A DNA stretch of 64,000 bases, taken from Entomortierella parvispora. Lineage: Eukaryota > Mortierellomycota > Mortierellomycetes > Mortierellales > Mortierellaceae. Each line of letters begins with the position of its first letter. Within the stretch, counting starts at the first letter, position 1. The stretch covers positions 1,426,001 to 1,490,000 of the forward strand of contig OY752141.1 of NCBI GenBank assembly GCA_963573315.1, given 5' to 3'. Under the pieces are notes generated by a model, which saw nothing but the letters and a program-made list of their open reading frames with translations, was not told where the DNA came from and searched no databases. The position numbers and the translations under genes are program-made. Shown here one piece after another: positions 51,907 through 62,709 of the stretch.

Positions 51907-54900
51907 ACGTCCAGGACCTGATCGTCGAAGCCCCCTCCCTTTCTCCTCTGGACAAAGGGAGTGTCCCTTCCCCCAAGCTAAGTCTCCCAAAAAAGAATAA
52001 AGACCCCGCTTCAGAATACACTCCCTCCCCCCACAATGAACACATCGAACAACAACCACACTGCCATGACCAACCCACTCACCCCACCTCGGTACCCCCT
52101 GACGATGAGGCACCACGATCAACGGTCCCCCCGACTGATCTAAACTCATCTGAGGGCGTGGACCTGGACCCATCCCCCTCTCTTGCTGCTTTAGATCGCA
52201 TCCGGTCCAAGCGACGGGCCAGACGCCTCCGCCAAAAGTCCGTGCGCCTGCACGAGTTCACCCTCAAGGAGGCCTCGCGCACACTCTTGTCGTTCCTCGG
52301 TAATGTTGCTGGTAACCCGGCTCGCATCCTCATCGATTGCGGGGCAGAAGGAAATGTGATTGCGTCATCATTTTGTAAACGACATACCCTCACTCGCACA
52401 AAAGGCCCCGCCATCCCCATCGTCCTACCCGACGGCTCCTCCTCTCTCTCTTCCACCACTACCTCCTTCTCCATCGACCGCGACTCCTACTCCGACCACC
52501 TCGAAGCCCTCATCTATCCCCTCTCCAACTACGACCTCATCCTCGGCAAACCTTGGCTCACGTCCATCAACCCTCTCATCAACTGGCGTAACAATGACCT
52601 TCACTTCACCCACAATGGTACTTCCGTTCTCTGGCGCTGTCGTGGTGCCAAGGCCAACTCCGTCACCTTTCGCTCCCAGGGTAAACTCCTCTCACATCTC
52701 CACTTCCACTCCCTTGCTGCCCAAGCAGGAAGCACCCTCTTCCTTGCTCTTGTTAAAACAACCCCTCTGACCTCGGATGTCAACGACAACGACATCAACG
52801 CCCCTTCCCCTGCTGCCCCTCCCTTACCTCCCGAAATACACTCCATTGTCCACGAAGAATTTCCCGACGTATTCCCCTCCACCCTCCCCTCAGGACTACC
52901 TCCGGATCGCGGAGACGCCATGCGTATCGAAACCGACCCCACTGCTGACCCACCCTTCCGCCCCGTCATCCGTCTATCTATCGCCGAACTGGATGAACTA
53001 CGGAAGCAACTGGACGACCTCTTGAGCAAAGGATTCATCAAACCCTCAACCTCCCCCTATGGTGCACCAGTACTATTCGTGAGAAAAAAAGATGGCAGCC
53101 TAAGGCTATGTGTGGACTACAGAGGCTTGAACCGTATTACCCGCAAAAACAGACACCCTCTCCCCCGCATTGATGAACTTATAGATCGCTTCCGCGGCGC
53201 GCAGTACTTCACCAAGCTGGATCTCCTCTCAGGCTACCACCAGCAACGGATCGCCCCGGAAGACACTCACAAAACAGCATTCCGCTGCCGATACGGTCAC
53301 TTTGAATTCAACGTCGTCCCCTTTGGCTTGACAAACGCCCCAGCGTCATTCTCCAATATGATGTTGCGTGTACTGGACCCGGTCTTGGACAGATGGGTTG
53401 TTGTCTATCTCGACGATTTGCTAATCTACTCTCGCACTAAGGAGGAACACCTAAAGCATGTGCGCTCAGTCTTAACCCTCCTCCGCAAGCATGGCCTCTA
53501 CGCGAAACTGTCGAAGTGCTCCTTCATGCAGGAACAAACTGAATTCTTGGGACATGTCATCTCCAAAGACGGAATCCACACGAGTGGGGGACTTGTGCGC
53601 GCTATCCGAGAATGGCCGCGCCCTCAGAAACAAAAGGATGTTCAGCAATTCATCGGCCTTGCCCAATTCTACCACCAGTACATCGCTAACTTCGCCACCA
53701 TTGCATTACCCCTCACCGCGCTCTTAGGTGAAGGTGTCCCTTTCTCTTGGACCACTGAACAGGAGGCGGCATTCCAAGCCCTCAAAAAGGCGATCAGTCA
53801 GGCCCCCGTCCTGCGCATCTTCGACCCTGACCTTCTCACTACCGTTGAGACTGACGCCTCCGGCTTTGCTCTTGGAGCAGTCCTCTTCCAGACTGACGCC
53901 AACGGCGAGTCGCGTCCTGTTGCCTTCACCTCACGCAAATTAAACCCAGCGGAACGGAATTATCCCACACACGAACAGGAACTCCTGGCCGTCGTCCACG
54001 CTCTGAAGACATGGCGCTATTACCTGGATGGATCACACTTCATTGTCTACACCGACCATGCCACTTTGCAACACTTTCCGACCCAGCCCAAGTTGACTCG
54101 TAGGCAGGCACGATGGATGGAACTATTGCAAGAATACAACTTCACCTTCAAGTACAAAAAGGGATCGGATAACGTCGTCCCCGACGCCCTCTCACGACGG
54201 CCTGATCACCGCGAACTCAACCAACTCTCTGTTCAACTCGACCCCGGGCTTAGGCAGCGCCTGATTGATGGGTACAAAGCGGACCCCCGCCTTAACCCGA
54301 TCTATGAAAGCTGCCTCCAGGGAAGTCCTCCTTCAAACTACTCCCTTGTTGATGACATCCTTTGCGTCCGCCGAAAAGGCACCCTCCTTGTCTGTATCCC
54401 TGCCAGCTCTGACATTCGCCTATCTCTCCTTCATGATGCCCACGACTCCGCCATAGCTGGTCACTTCGGCTTCGACAAAACCTACGGGCATCTATGTTCT
54501 CGGTTCTACTGGCCGTCAATGGCCAAAGACACACGACAATACATCCAAAGCTGCGAATCATGTCAACGGTCGAAACCAAGCAACCGCTCCCCCTTGGGTC
54601 TCCTCCAACCACTGCCCATCCCGGACAGGGCCTGGCACACAGTAACGATGGATTTCCTCGGACCTCTTCCCAAGACCCCTCGTGGCCACGACTGCATTGC
54701 TGTCTTTGTTGACAAGCTCACTAAGCAGGTTCACTTTGCTGCTTGCCACACAACAGATTCTGCTGCACAGACCGCTCGCATCTTCTTCGATCATGTCTTC
54801 CGACTTCACGGTATGCCCACAACCTTTGTCTCCGATCGTGACGCCAAATTCACGAGCCGCTTCTGGAAGGAACTGAGCCGCCTTATGGACGTTCACCTCG

Positions 54901-55712
54901 CCATGTCAACTGCTTACCATCCCCAGACAGACGGTCAGACAGAACGCGCCAACCGCACGCTCATTACGATGCTTCGGAGCTTTGTCGATCAACGCCAGAC
55001 TAATTGGGATCTATTGCTCTCTGCCGCCGAGTTCGCCACCAACAACGCCACACACGCCTCCACCGGGACCACCCCCTTCTTTTTGAACTATGGGTTACAT
55101 CCGACCGTACCTATGGCGCTGTTGACACCCGCTCCAGGCCCTAACCCCTCCGTTGACGAATTTGTCCAGACTCAAAGCGAGGCCCTCACAATTGCCAAAG
55201 AAGCGCTGACATTGGCACAAGAACTTCAAACCAAGAACGCAGACCGGTACCGCCGAGATCACGACTTCGCTGTTGGTGACCAAGTCCTCCTCAACCTCGA
55301 GAACATAACGCTCGCAGCGGATCGCAGTCGCCCCTCTCGCAAACTTACTGCCCTCTCCGCCGGTCCCTACAGAATTGTGGAACAACTCTCACCCGTATCC
55401 TTCCGCCTGGACTTACCACCGTCAATGAAGATCCACCCTGTCTTCCATGTCGACCGACTTCAACGCTACTACGCGTCGCCGCTACCCCTCGGCGCACGAG
55501 CTCCGGCACAGCCGCCTCCAGAGATTGTTGAGGACGAAGAAGAATTCGAAGTCGAAGCAATCGCCGAGCACAGACAACATGGACAAAAAGAGATAGAATA
55601 CCTGATCCAGTGGAAAGGTTACGCACGGGAACAATGGACTTGGGAACCGGAAACCGGTCTAACCCACTGCAAGAAGATTCTTAGGAAGTACAAACGCGAC
55701 AACCGCCTATAA
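51876..55712 (+). CDS. Pol polyprotein of element 2 (protease, RT, RNase H, integrase, chromodomain)
   Basis: Open for about 1,278 codons in the -1 frame relative to Gag; the first ATG lies far inside, so entry by frameshift at a C7 run (51870-51876) is likely. Counting from 52158: protease-like LIDCGAEGNVI near 55, RT YLDD at 417-420, RNase H TVETDASGFALGAV, integrase zinc region (HDSAIAGHFG..CESCQRS), triad D832, D893 and E929 (35 residues between the last two), and C-terminal chromodomain EIEYLIQWKGYAREQWTWEP. The frame is intact. Since gag is split, the copy is not autonomous unless helped in trans. Confidence 0.92.
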   Translation, partial: RVGKSPRRSVNVQDLIVEAPSLSPLDKGSVPSPKLSLPKKNKDPASEYTPSPHNEHIEQQPHCHDQPTHPTSVPPDDEAPRSTVPPTDLNSSEGVDLDPSPSLAALDRIRSKRRARRLRQKSVRLHEFTLKEASRTLLSFLGNVAGNPARILIDCGAEGNVIASSFCKRHTLTRTKGPAIPIVLPDGSSSLSSTTTSFSIDRDSYSDHLEALIYPLSNYDLILGKPWLTSINPLINWRNNDLHFTHNGTSVLWRCRGAKANSVTFRSQGKLLSHLHFHSLAAQAGSTLFLALVKTTPLTSDVNDNDINAPSPAAPPLPPEIHSIVHEEFPDVFPSTLPSGLPPDRGDAMRIETDPTADPPFRPVIRLSIAELDELRKQLDDLLSKGFIKPSTSPYGAPVLFVRKKDGSLRLCVDYRGLNRITRKNRHPLPRIDELIDRFRGAQYFTKLDLLSGYHQQRIAPEDTHKTAFRCRYGHFEFNVVPFGLTNAPASFSNMMLRVLDPVLDRWVVVYLDDLLIYSRTKEEHLKHVRSVLTLLRKHGLYAKLSKCSFMQEQTEFLGHVISKDGIHTSGGLVRAIREWPRPQKQKDVQQFIGLAQFYHQYIANFATIALPLTALLGEGVPFSWTTEQEAAFQALKKAISQAPVLRIFDPDLLTTVETDASGFALGAVLFQTDANGESRPVAFTSRKLNPAERNYPTHEQELLAVVHALKTWRYYLDGSHFIVYTDHATLQHFPTQPKLTRRQARWMELLQEYNFTFKYKKGSDNVVPDALSRRPDHRELNQLSVQLDPGLRQRLIDGYKADPRLNPIYESCLQGSPPSNYSLVDDILCVRRKGTLLVCIPASSDIRLSLLHDAHDSAIAGHFGFDKTYGHLCSRFYWPSMAKDTRQYIQSCESCQRSKPSNRSPLGLLQPLPIPDRAWHTVTMDFLGPLPKTPRGHDCIAVFVDKLTKQVHFAACHTTDSAAQTARIFFDHVFRLHGMPTTFVSDRDAKFTSRFWKELSRLMDVHLAMSTAYHPQTDGQTERANRTLITMLRSFVDQRQTNWDLLLSAAEFATNNATHASTGTTPFFLNYGLHPTVPMALLTPAPGPNPSVDEFVQTQSEALTIAKEALTLAQELQTKNADRYRRDHDFAVGDQVLLNLENITLAADRSRPSRKLTALSAGPYRIVEQLSPVSFRLDLPPSMKIHPVFHVDRLQRYYASPLPLGARAPAQPPPEIVEDEEEFEVEAIAEHRQHGQKEIEYLIQWKGYAREQWTWEPETGLTHCKKILRKYKRDNRL

Positions 55713-55725
55713 CCGAATTTTTTTT

Positions 55726-55737
55726 AAGAGGGGAAGG
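55726..55737 (+). other. polypurine tract of element 2
   Basis: AAGAGGGGAAGG abuts the 3' LTR. Confidence 0.85.
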
Positions 55738-55974
55738 TGCAACAGAAGATTAGCTACGCTCCAAAACTACACTCCAAAACTACACTCCAAACAATACCAT
55801 CATAGCCACCACAGCCACACAGCCACACAGACGTATATATATACCCCCATCCCCCCTACATAATAAACATCATTCGTTCTCCCAACTCTACCTCTTCCCC
55901 TGTCCCTGTCCCTGGTCCTTATCCCTGTCCCCTCTCCCGGTCTCTCCCTTGCATTCCCCTCTGTGCCTATTACA
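55738..55974 (+). repeat. 3' LTR of element 2 (237 bp)
   Basis: Differs from the 5' LTR by one visible base (CCCCG versus CCCTG near its 3' end). Confidence 0.93.
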
Positions 55975-56569
55975 AGTCTCCTCTGAACCCTCAGTTAGGC
56001 GACCTTGTCCCCTTTCCCAGATAGAATCTCCTTTGCCTTGCTTTACTGACTAGATCCCATCCCATCCCCTGTGTTGTTATTAGTATAGTATAGTCGCCGT
56101 CGTGCTCTTAGCCTTGTAGTCTTTGTTCTCCTGTTTGGATCCCGTTAGGACCTGCCTGCTCTTCGGTATGTGGTCCTTGGTTTTCATCCAGTTCGTTCTA
56201 CTTATCTTTTGATCCCTTTGCTGACTCTCTCTCCTTCCTGTTTATCTCCAGTACTATCTCCTTGAGACTGTATCTGATCATACAACAGCGTTGTGCCTGA
56301 TCCCTGTGGCCCTGAGAGCAAAGTCCCTATCAACTGTAAGCGACGATTTTTGTTAGTCATCTTTCTTCTCGTTATCAATTTCGCTTCCAGCTCATTGCTG
56401 ACCTTAGACTATACTTACATTAGACAACATCACACCCGAAGCCAATTTGGTGGAGAACCTGGGCAAAAAACAAGCTCAACCGTCTGAGATTAAAAGAAGG
56501 CTCTGATCATTCGAGAACAACTAGTGTCCCACATTTGAATCCAGCCCCACCCTGACAAACCAATCAACC
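55975..56569. other. leader/LTR-like sequence of element 3
   Basis: Pyrimidine-rich, non-coding sequence before the gag start at 56570. It may be the LTR and leader of element 3, but no second copy is in the window to set the edges. Confidence 0.4.
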
Positions 56570-58913
56570 ATGTCAGACAACGCCAGTAGTCAGGAACAAC
56601 CATCTCCTGTGTTGGTCGATATGCGTATGGAAGGAGAAGTCCCGAACCACCTTCTCAACCAACCGCTGGATTCTACGACAGGCGGCCCCAATCACTTCGT
56701 GGCCACGGAAAGAGAGGAGAGAGTCATTGAGAATGCAGTAAACCGGATCCTGAGAAGAATCGAGTTAATGACTGCAAACCAACATCCGAGATACGCGCAA
56801 CCCTTCGACTCAGCCCCAGAAGCGGAGGAGCATTCTCCCCAACAACAATTTAGACCGAACACGAGATCACCCAACCTACGAGATGACGGAGCCCGTGAAC
56901 CATGGGACCATCATTATCAGGATGCCCCCAGAGCGCATATGTCGCACATGGATTTCAAGGACAGAAAAGAGCCACGCGTTTGCTCGCACGGAAAGTTCAA
57001 TCCAAAAAAGCACAAGGCAGAGGTATGGTTACGACAATATCAACTATGGGCTGGTACTCAATTCACCAACCTCAGCCCTGAGGCGCGTATTTCAAGAACC
57101 GTCGAGTCCTTTGGAGCTTCGATGGGGACCGACGAGACCCAATCCTGGTTTGTCCAACTCCTCCAAGCGACTCCCCGAGCTTACCCTGAGGCCATTTACC
57201 GAGACTTCCGTCAAACCTTCATGTCCGTTCGCGATCAACTATTATCGGGTCCCTAGTCTTGCTAGACAAGTGCAAACAAACCAAGAAGGAATCAGTGAAA
57301 GCATTTAACAACCGCTTCTCTATCCTGAACCGCCAATATCTGGAGGCAACACTTCAAGGACAAGGGGTATATGACGAGGCAGGCGTTCGAAGGGCTTATC
57401 TCAAGAATCTCTTCTTACCGGACATCGCCAGGAGGATTCACCACGGGGACAACCTAGATTGGATGATGGCCCAGGCCGATAAATGTGCCCTCAAGATGTA
57501 CGAGCTGTATTTAGCCCGCCATGATGACAAATCGGACGAATCAAGCGATGAGGAAGAATCACCCGAAGACGAGGATGAAGCCGAAGCTAGCAGCACCATT
57601 AAGAAGACTCCCACCGATGATAGAAAGACGACCGGGACCAAATCCACGACTGTCACAACCTCCAGGGCTGGTACTACCTCGACAACTACCAACAAGGATA
57701 AGACCGACCTGAAGAACTCTGTATCCAAGGACGAGTTTGATCACCTCTCTCGAGAAATGGAACGCATGAAGATTCTTATCAGCAAGGGTAATCGATCCAT
57801 CCCTAGGCCCGCCGGGCCTCCCACCACTCGATACTCTGGCGAGAAGAGTGCCCCGGAGGTCAGACAATGCTACAATTGTCAGCAGACAGGGCATTTAGCA
57901 CGAGACTGTCCTGCTCCGAAGACAAACCAGACTCTGTTGGTTGAGTCCATGATTGACAACGGTATTGGCGTGGAAGACTTCAACGTTCGCTGTTACTACT
58001 TTGGATACGTTGAGGTTGAGATGGATTTTTAGAAGGGGACCATGGAACTACTCCAAGCCATGAACCCCCTGACCCTATCCATGGAGAAACGTTAGAAGAA
58101 GAAGAAGCAAACGTGTTGGTAGCAGCTCGCTCCTCCCCACGCAATCCAACCAACTCATTACCTTACGCAAAAGCACCGCCGCCTAGAGGTATACCCCGAC
58201 CGACCGCTTCCGCCCAGGTCCTAAAGCAACCCCCGGCTTTGACCAACCGCCTCGGCCCTCCCAGCATGCATCGCCCGAAGACCATTCAACATGCTGAATC
58301 CAAGACATCCACGATGGATGTAGATCCTCCTTCTCGACGAGAGATGATGACCGCCGTCGAGATCCCTGTCCGTCCCAAGAGTAATGTGACGTTTGCGGTC
58401 GAGGGCCCATCTGCTGCGGAAAACCTGGCCCGGCTCGAACGTACAATCGCTGCCCAGAACGCAATCAAGGCGCAGAGGGACAATGGACAAGCCAAGAGAG
58501 ATGAGAAGGAGGAGGATGAGGTGGATGGAGGCTTGCGAAGGATGATGGTTCCCCCGAGGGAGGGTCGAAAAGCAATGGCGGCAAGAAAAGTGAATGGAGA
58601 TGGAGATGCTGGCCCGAGCATGAGTGCGTCAGCAGGACCGAAGAACACTTGGGACGAAAAAGACCGAGCTAAGCCACCCCCGCACACTGGAACAAAAAAG
58701 AAATCAGAGAGCAGCAAGAGCCAAAAAGGGAAAGAGGACAGCAAAAAAGGGACGGACAAGAAAAAGAAATCTGGCCGGACACGCGAGTCGGACGAGGCAT
58801 TTCTAAAGTCTCTTCCCAACCCCATCGTCTTGCAGTTGAACCAACAGCCGTTTGACATCCGTCAGTGCTTAAGGACCACTAAGGTTGAGGGTCTTACCAT
58901 CGGTCAACTAATG
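56570..58913 (+). pseudogene. gag and start of pol of a Ty3-type retroelement (element 3), truncated
   Basis: The first frame (MSDNASSQEQ to 57256) ends in a stop. The next frame from about 57259 (KCKQTKKESVKAFNNRFSILN) holds a Gag core, an acidic stretch and a zinc knuckle CYNCQQTGHLARDC, and stops at 58032. A third frame (open from about 58030, ...ARSSPRNPTN to SLPNPIVLQLNQQPFDIRQ) resembles the region before a retroviral-type protease. It ends where LTR copy 3 starts (58914). The last change could be a -1 shift at a T5 run (58026-58030); the first looks like damage. No reverse transcriptase remains. Confidence 0.7.
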
Positions 58914-59365
58914 TGTCACGAAACGTCGCAGACTCAGATCGTACGAAGTACGCGTCTCTTGTACCTCTGGTCTAGGATCGCGAACCTAGGATCTGTATCC
59001 GCACTCATTGGCTTGTCCTCTGATCTCCGACGAGTACCCCTGGCGTCCAGGTTCTGGACCTAGGGCTATAGCTACCCTTAGTACGTATCTCTCAGCCGCA
59101 CCTATCAGGACCTCCATCTCGTTCTCCTTCATCTATGTTGCCATCCCGGACCCTACTCATAGGTCCGGCTTATGATTAGTACCTGCCCGGATATGTATCC
59201 TACTCTTTCGTGTCATCTCTGACTCAACGTAGGCCTGGGTCCAGGCCTTCATCACTCTCTAGTATATAAACCCCCCTGTCCTCTTGCTTTGTTCCTCAGT
59301 CTGCAATTCACAATAAACCACACCTTTCCTTCACCTTCTTGTTCCTGCCTTGTCTGACCGTGACA
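58914..59365 (+). mobile_element. LTR, family A, copy 3 (452 bp), probably the 5' LTR of element 4
   Basis: Same family as the solo LTRs at 39160 and 45979, with TGTCACG...CGTGACA ends and scattered substitutions and one or more indels. The flanks TAATG and TTGCA do not match, so this is not a simple solo LTR. It is followed by a leader and a gag frame, as expected for a 5' LTR whose 3' partner has been lost or lies outside the window. Confidence 0.8.
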
Positions 59366-59712
59366 TTGCAGACTCAACACATCCTGCCTTCTCGCTTTCC
59401 TTCCAGACACACTCCTCCACTCTTGCTGCTTCCATTTTGCAGCAACTCCCTTTTAGTAATAGTTCACCTGTCCCAGGGTTACTGTCCGCAATCCACCGTC
59501 CGGGGTCATTCGCGTCGATAAAAGTAAACTGGTCGACTTCTTGTTTCTCCACCGTTCTTCTTCTTGCGCATTTCCTGCTCTCCTTGGCCCGCGAAAACTT
59601 GCATTGCTCGCGCACAGGAAATCTTTAAAAAAGCTTATTTTTCCACATTTCTGTTATCAAAATCCGCTGAAAACGACCCTCGTCCACTTGTTCCCTCTCC
59701 GTTTTCGCTACC
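59366..59712 (+). other. leader between LTR copy 3 and gag
   Basis: Non-coding, no TGG-type primer-binding site at the LTR edge. It looks like a retroelement 5' leader by position only. Confidence 0.45.
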
Positions 59713-60660
59713 ATGGACCACAACCAACACGACCAGCAGGGTATCTACACCCTGCACCACATCGCCGAGCAAGCTGAGAACTCAGACGTTAATCCCCAAG
59801 TTGTCCTCCAGCATCTGCAAGCTACCATGCAACAGGTAGAAGTTCTGCAACAGCAGATGACTGCCATGGCCGAGGCCACATCGAGCACTTCGTCCGCCTC
59901 TGTTGTCCAAGAGGCTATCCAGACCCTCGCCGAGAACCAAACCCGCCAACAAGAATATCAACTCCAAGTCCAAGAGATCCTTGCCCAATTGGCTCAGCGT
60001 GGTCTCAACGTTCCAGTCCCGAACGCCCTCACGACCAAGTTCAAGGGTGATCCCAATGGCATGTCGCTGAACCAGTTCATGTCGCAACTCAACACCGTGT
60101 TCTCGAGACATCCCAGATCTTTCAGAACTGACGTCGACAAGATTAATCTGGCCTTACAGTCAATGGAAGGCCTTCCCGCAGAGTTCTTTGCCCCGTACGT
60201 CATCGGCCGCGCCCAAGATACCGAAGGTTACTTGTCTGACTGGGAACTCTTTGCCGACCTCCTCAACGACCTCTATGGCAACCACCTTCACGCCGATGAT
60301 ATCAACAATCGACTCATCCGTCTCCGCCAGAACGGCACAGTCTCGGAGTACATCGCCAAGTTCCAGCCTCTAGCCTCTCAATCCGGTTGGAACGAGGTTG
60401 CTCTTCTTGCCCGTTTCAAGGATGGTCTGTCATCCGATGTCAAATCCCTGTTGACAGCTCAGATGCACAACCTCAAGACCCTCCGTGACGCCCAGGCTGC
60501 TGCCTCCACTGCGTACCAAAACCATGTCTCGCGTGCGCGCGATCAGCGTTTTGGCACTCGAGCTCACCACTCGAACAACTCTTGGTCCCGAAGATCCACT
60601 ACCCCAGCCGCGACCTCCTCTGCCGCTGCCTCCTCCTCAACTGATATGGATCTTGATACT
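59713..60660 (+). pseudogene. gag of element 4, truncated after about 316 codons
   Basis: From MDHNQHDQQG: a Gln-rich coiled-coil-like N-terminus (VEVLQQQMTAMAEA), then a Ty3-type Gag core: TKFKGDPNGMSLNQFMSQLNTVF, WELFADLLNDLYG, LIRLRQNGTVSEYIAKFQPLA, ALLARFKDGLSSDVKSLL. After SSSTDMDLDT the frame runs into unrelated low-complexity sequence (His/Pro repeats), so the gag is broken at about 60661. No zinc knuckle remains. Confidence 0.75.
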
Positions 60661-61410
60661 GTGTGTCGCATAATTTGGTGGCAAAGGCAAAGATTTTGGA
60701 ACCAAATAATGCTGCTGGCGGCAAGGCAGTCACAGAGGCCCGATCAGGTACATATACCTGATCGTTACAATAAATCAAGAGATCCCTCTCTCATTCTTAC
60801 CGACTCTGTGTGCCGTATACTTTTTATTTTTTTCGGTAAAGAAGAGGATCTCTCATCCATCCACATCCACATCCATCCACATCCACATCCATTGTCATCC
60901 ACATCCATTGTCATCCATATCCATTGTCATCCACATCCACATCCATTGTCAACAACGGCATTCACTTGGATCAACGACGACATTCAGTTGGATCAACCCA
61001 TTAACCCGGATCAACAACGGCATTCACTTGGATCAACGACGACATTCAGTTGGATCAACCCATTAACCCGGATCAACAACGGCATTCACTTGGATCAACG
61101 ACGACATTCAGTTGGATCAACCCATTAACGTGGATCAACAACGAAATTCACTTGGATCAACCTTGATCTCACCACCGATTCACCGGAATTAGCCCCCATT
61201 CCGCATACTCATGCACTCAACTTCGGAGCACCCATCCGACCATCAATCCAATCCATCCATCTAAACGAAACAGCTCGTTAGATTCCCCTCAGCTGTAGCT
61301 ACCGAGCGCACTGAACCCCATCATCACGTGACAACTTTGTGACTGTTTTTTTTCCCATTTCACTCATTCGCAATTCATTCATTCGGATCTACTAGATCGG
61401 ATTCTCACTC
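60661..61410. other. LTR-like/leader region of element 5
   Basis: Begins TGTGTCGCATAATTTGG directly at the gag break, as an LTR start would. It contains a perfect 10-bp inverted repeat with 4-base loop (60741-60764), CATCCA microsatellite (about 60855-60950) and the 62-bp repeat (60956-61140). The LTR end cannot be placed. Confidence 0.45.
60956..61140. repeat. 62-bp tandem repeat, about three copies
   Basis: Units start at 60956, 61018 and 61080 with CGGCATTCACTTGGATCAAC and contain the shorter word GGATCAAC three times each; the third unit is slightly diverged at its end. Confidence 0.88.
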
Positions 61411-62150
61411 ATGACGAAATACACCCCAAAGGTCAACCGTGCCCGTCTGACGGCGGTAGTCATCCCTGTGGCGTCGGCTACTAGTGCTCAGCCCGCACCC
61501 AACCTTGGACAGATCGCCAACACAGGTGATGCTACTTCAGCTACTGATGCTGCCAATGCTACCTTCGCTACCACCGCCACTTCCGTGACAGAACCCTGCA
61601 ACGAGGCAACAGCTGAGAGTATGGATATCGACGACGAAGTCACGACATTTGAAGGAACACTGCCTTCACAGCTGCCTTCAATCCCTAAGCGCCAGCCTGG
61701 GATGCCAATGTCAATCACAGGCGCCGTAACCACGCCTCCTCAGGAAGACGATCTTGTGCTATTCTCAGATGAGCAACTAGAACATGAGATCGCAACAATG
61801 CACTTGGCAATGACCACCGCCAAGCAACAAATGCGGTCATACACGATCCTCATCGCACGTAATGAAATTACCAATACGACTCTCGACCTGGATCAAGGGA
61901 AGACGAATGAGTACAGGAAGAAACTTATGATGATTAAGCAAAGGCACGACGCCTTGGAGATAAATTATCGTATGCTGTGTGACATGCGCCAGCCTGTTCC
62001 CGCACAGTGGGCAAGTCAGCAGGCACCGGCTCAAGACAGCAACGCTGCTTCCTCGACACCGCAAGGACCAATGCGCTCTGAAGCAGGATTTCCAGTCAAG
62101 CCACTGCCTCAATGGAAGCGATTTGGAGAAGCTGATACTAAATCCGCTTA
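61411..62150 (+). pseudogene. Gag-like frame of element 5, interrupted by the second Harbinger-like copy
   Basis: 246 codons from MTKYTPKVNRARL. Ala/Thr-rich N-terminus, acidic centre (SMDIDDEVTTFEG), then a helical segment LEHEIATMHLAMTTAKQQMRSYTILIA and KLMMIKQRHDALEINYRML. No zinc knuckle or known Gag core was recognised, so the retroelement link is by context. It ends KPLPQWKRFGEADTKSA where the transposon starts, and the stop codon straddles the insertion point. Confidence 0.5.
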
Positions 62151-62646
62151 GGCGACCTTTCAACTCCACGGGCAAATACGTTGTCTTTGGCATCTTTGGA
62201 CCGTTTGACGAGATCCATTGCTACCATTGACCAAGAGTATTCGTCCATCTTGCGCCATGTAAAGCGAGTGTTTGTGATAATTCTTGCAACAAGTCCATGC
62301 AGTTTTATCAAACCATCGTAGAAGCGAAAGAGTGTCGACATTTTTGCACAATTGCAGCTTGAATGCCATCTTTTGCCACTGAATTAAATCCTTCGTTGCA
62401 AATCTCGCCACTGTACTTCTTGGACGTGCTACTTCAACCATTTTGCCTTTCACACCTCTTATTCGCCTTTGAGAGCAGATGGAAAGTACATTGGTGAAGG
62501 GTTTCTCTTGCTTGTTTACGCTTCGAGCAATACTTCCCTCGCGAGGTTAAGGGGTGTACGTCAACTTTTGCTACTCAAGTCAGCCTTGAAGGACATTGGA
62601 TGCTTTTTAAAAACCTTGCCGGGGATATTGTCCTTGAAAGGTCGCC
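62151..62646 (+). repeat. left 496-bp terminal repeat of copy 2
   Basis: Same sequence as 48166-48661 as far as can be read. Confidence 0.9.
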
Positions 62647-62709
62647 TTGTGAGGCAGAACAATGACATAACTCTTTTTTAAAACGTAGGGACAAGCTTGC
62701 AGTATCACA

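Larger units (their letters stand above)
46943..55974 (+). mobile_element. Ty3/gypsy chromovirus (element 2), 9032 bp with a DNA transposon inside
   Basis: 237-bp LTRs (46943-47179, 55738-55974) that differ by one visible base, a TGGTAGC primer-binding site, gag, pol and a polypurine tract. Gag is split by the DNA transposon at 48166-51818; without it the element is about 5.4 kb. No 5-bp target duplication is evident (ACTAA on the left, AGTCT on the right), suggesting recombination between elements after insertion. Confidence 0.92.
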
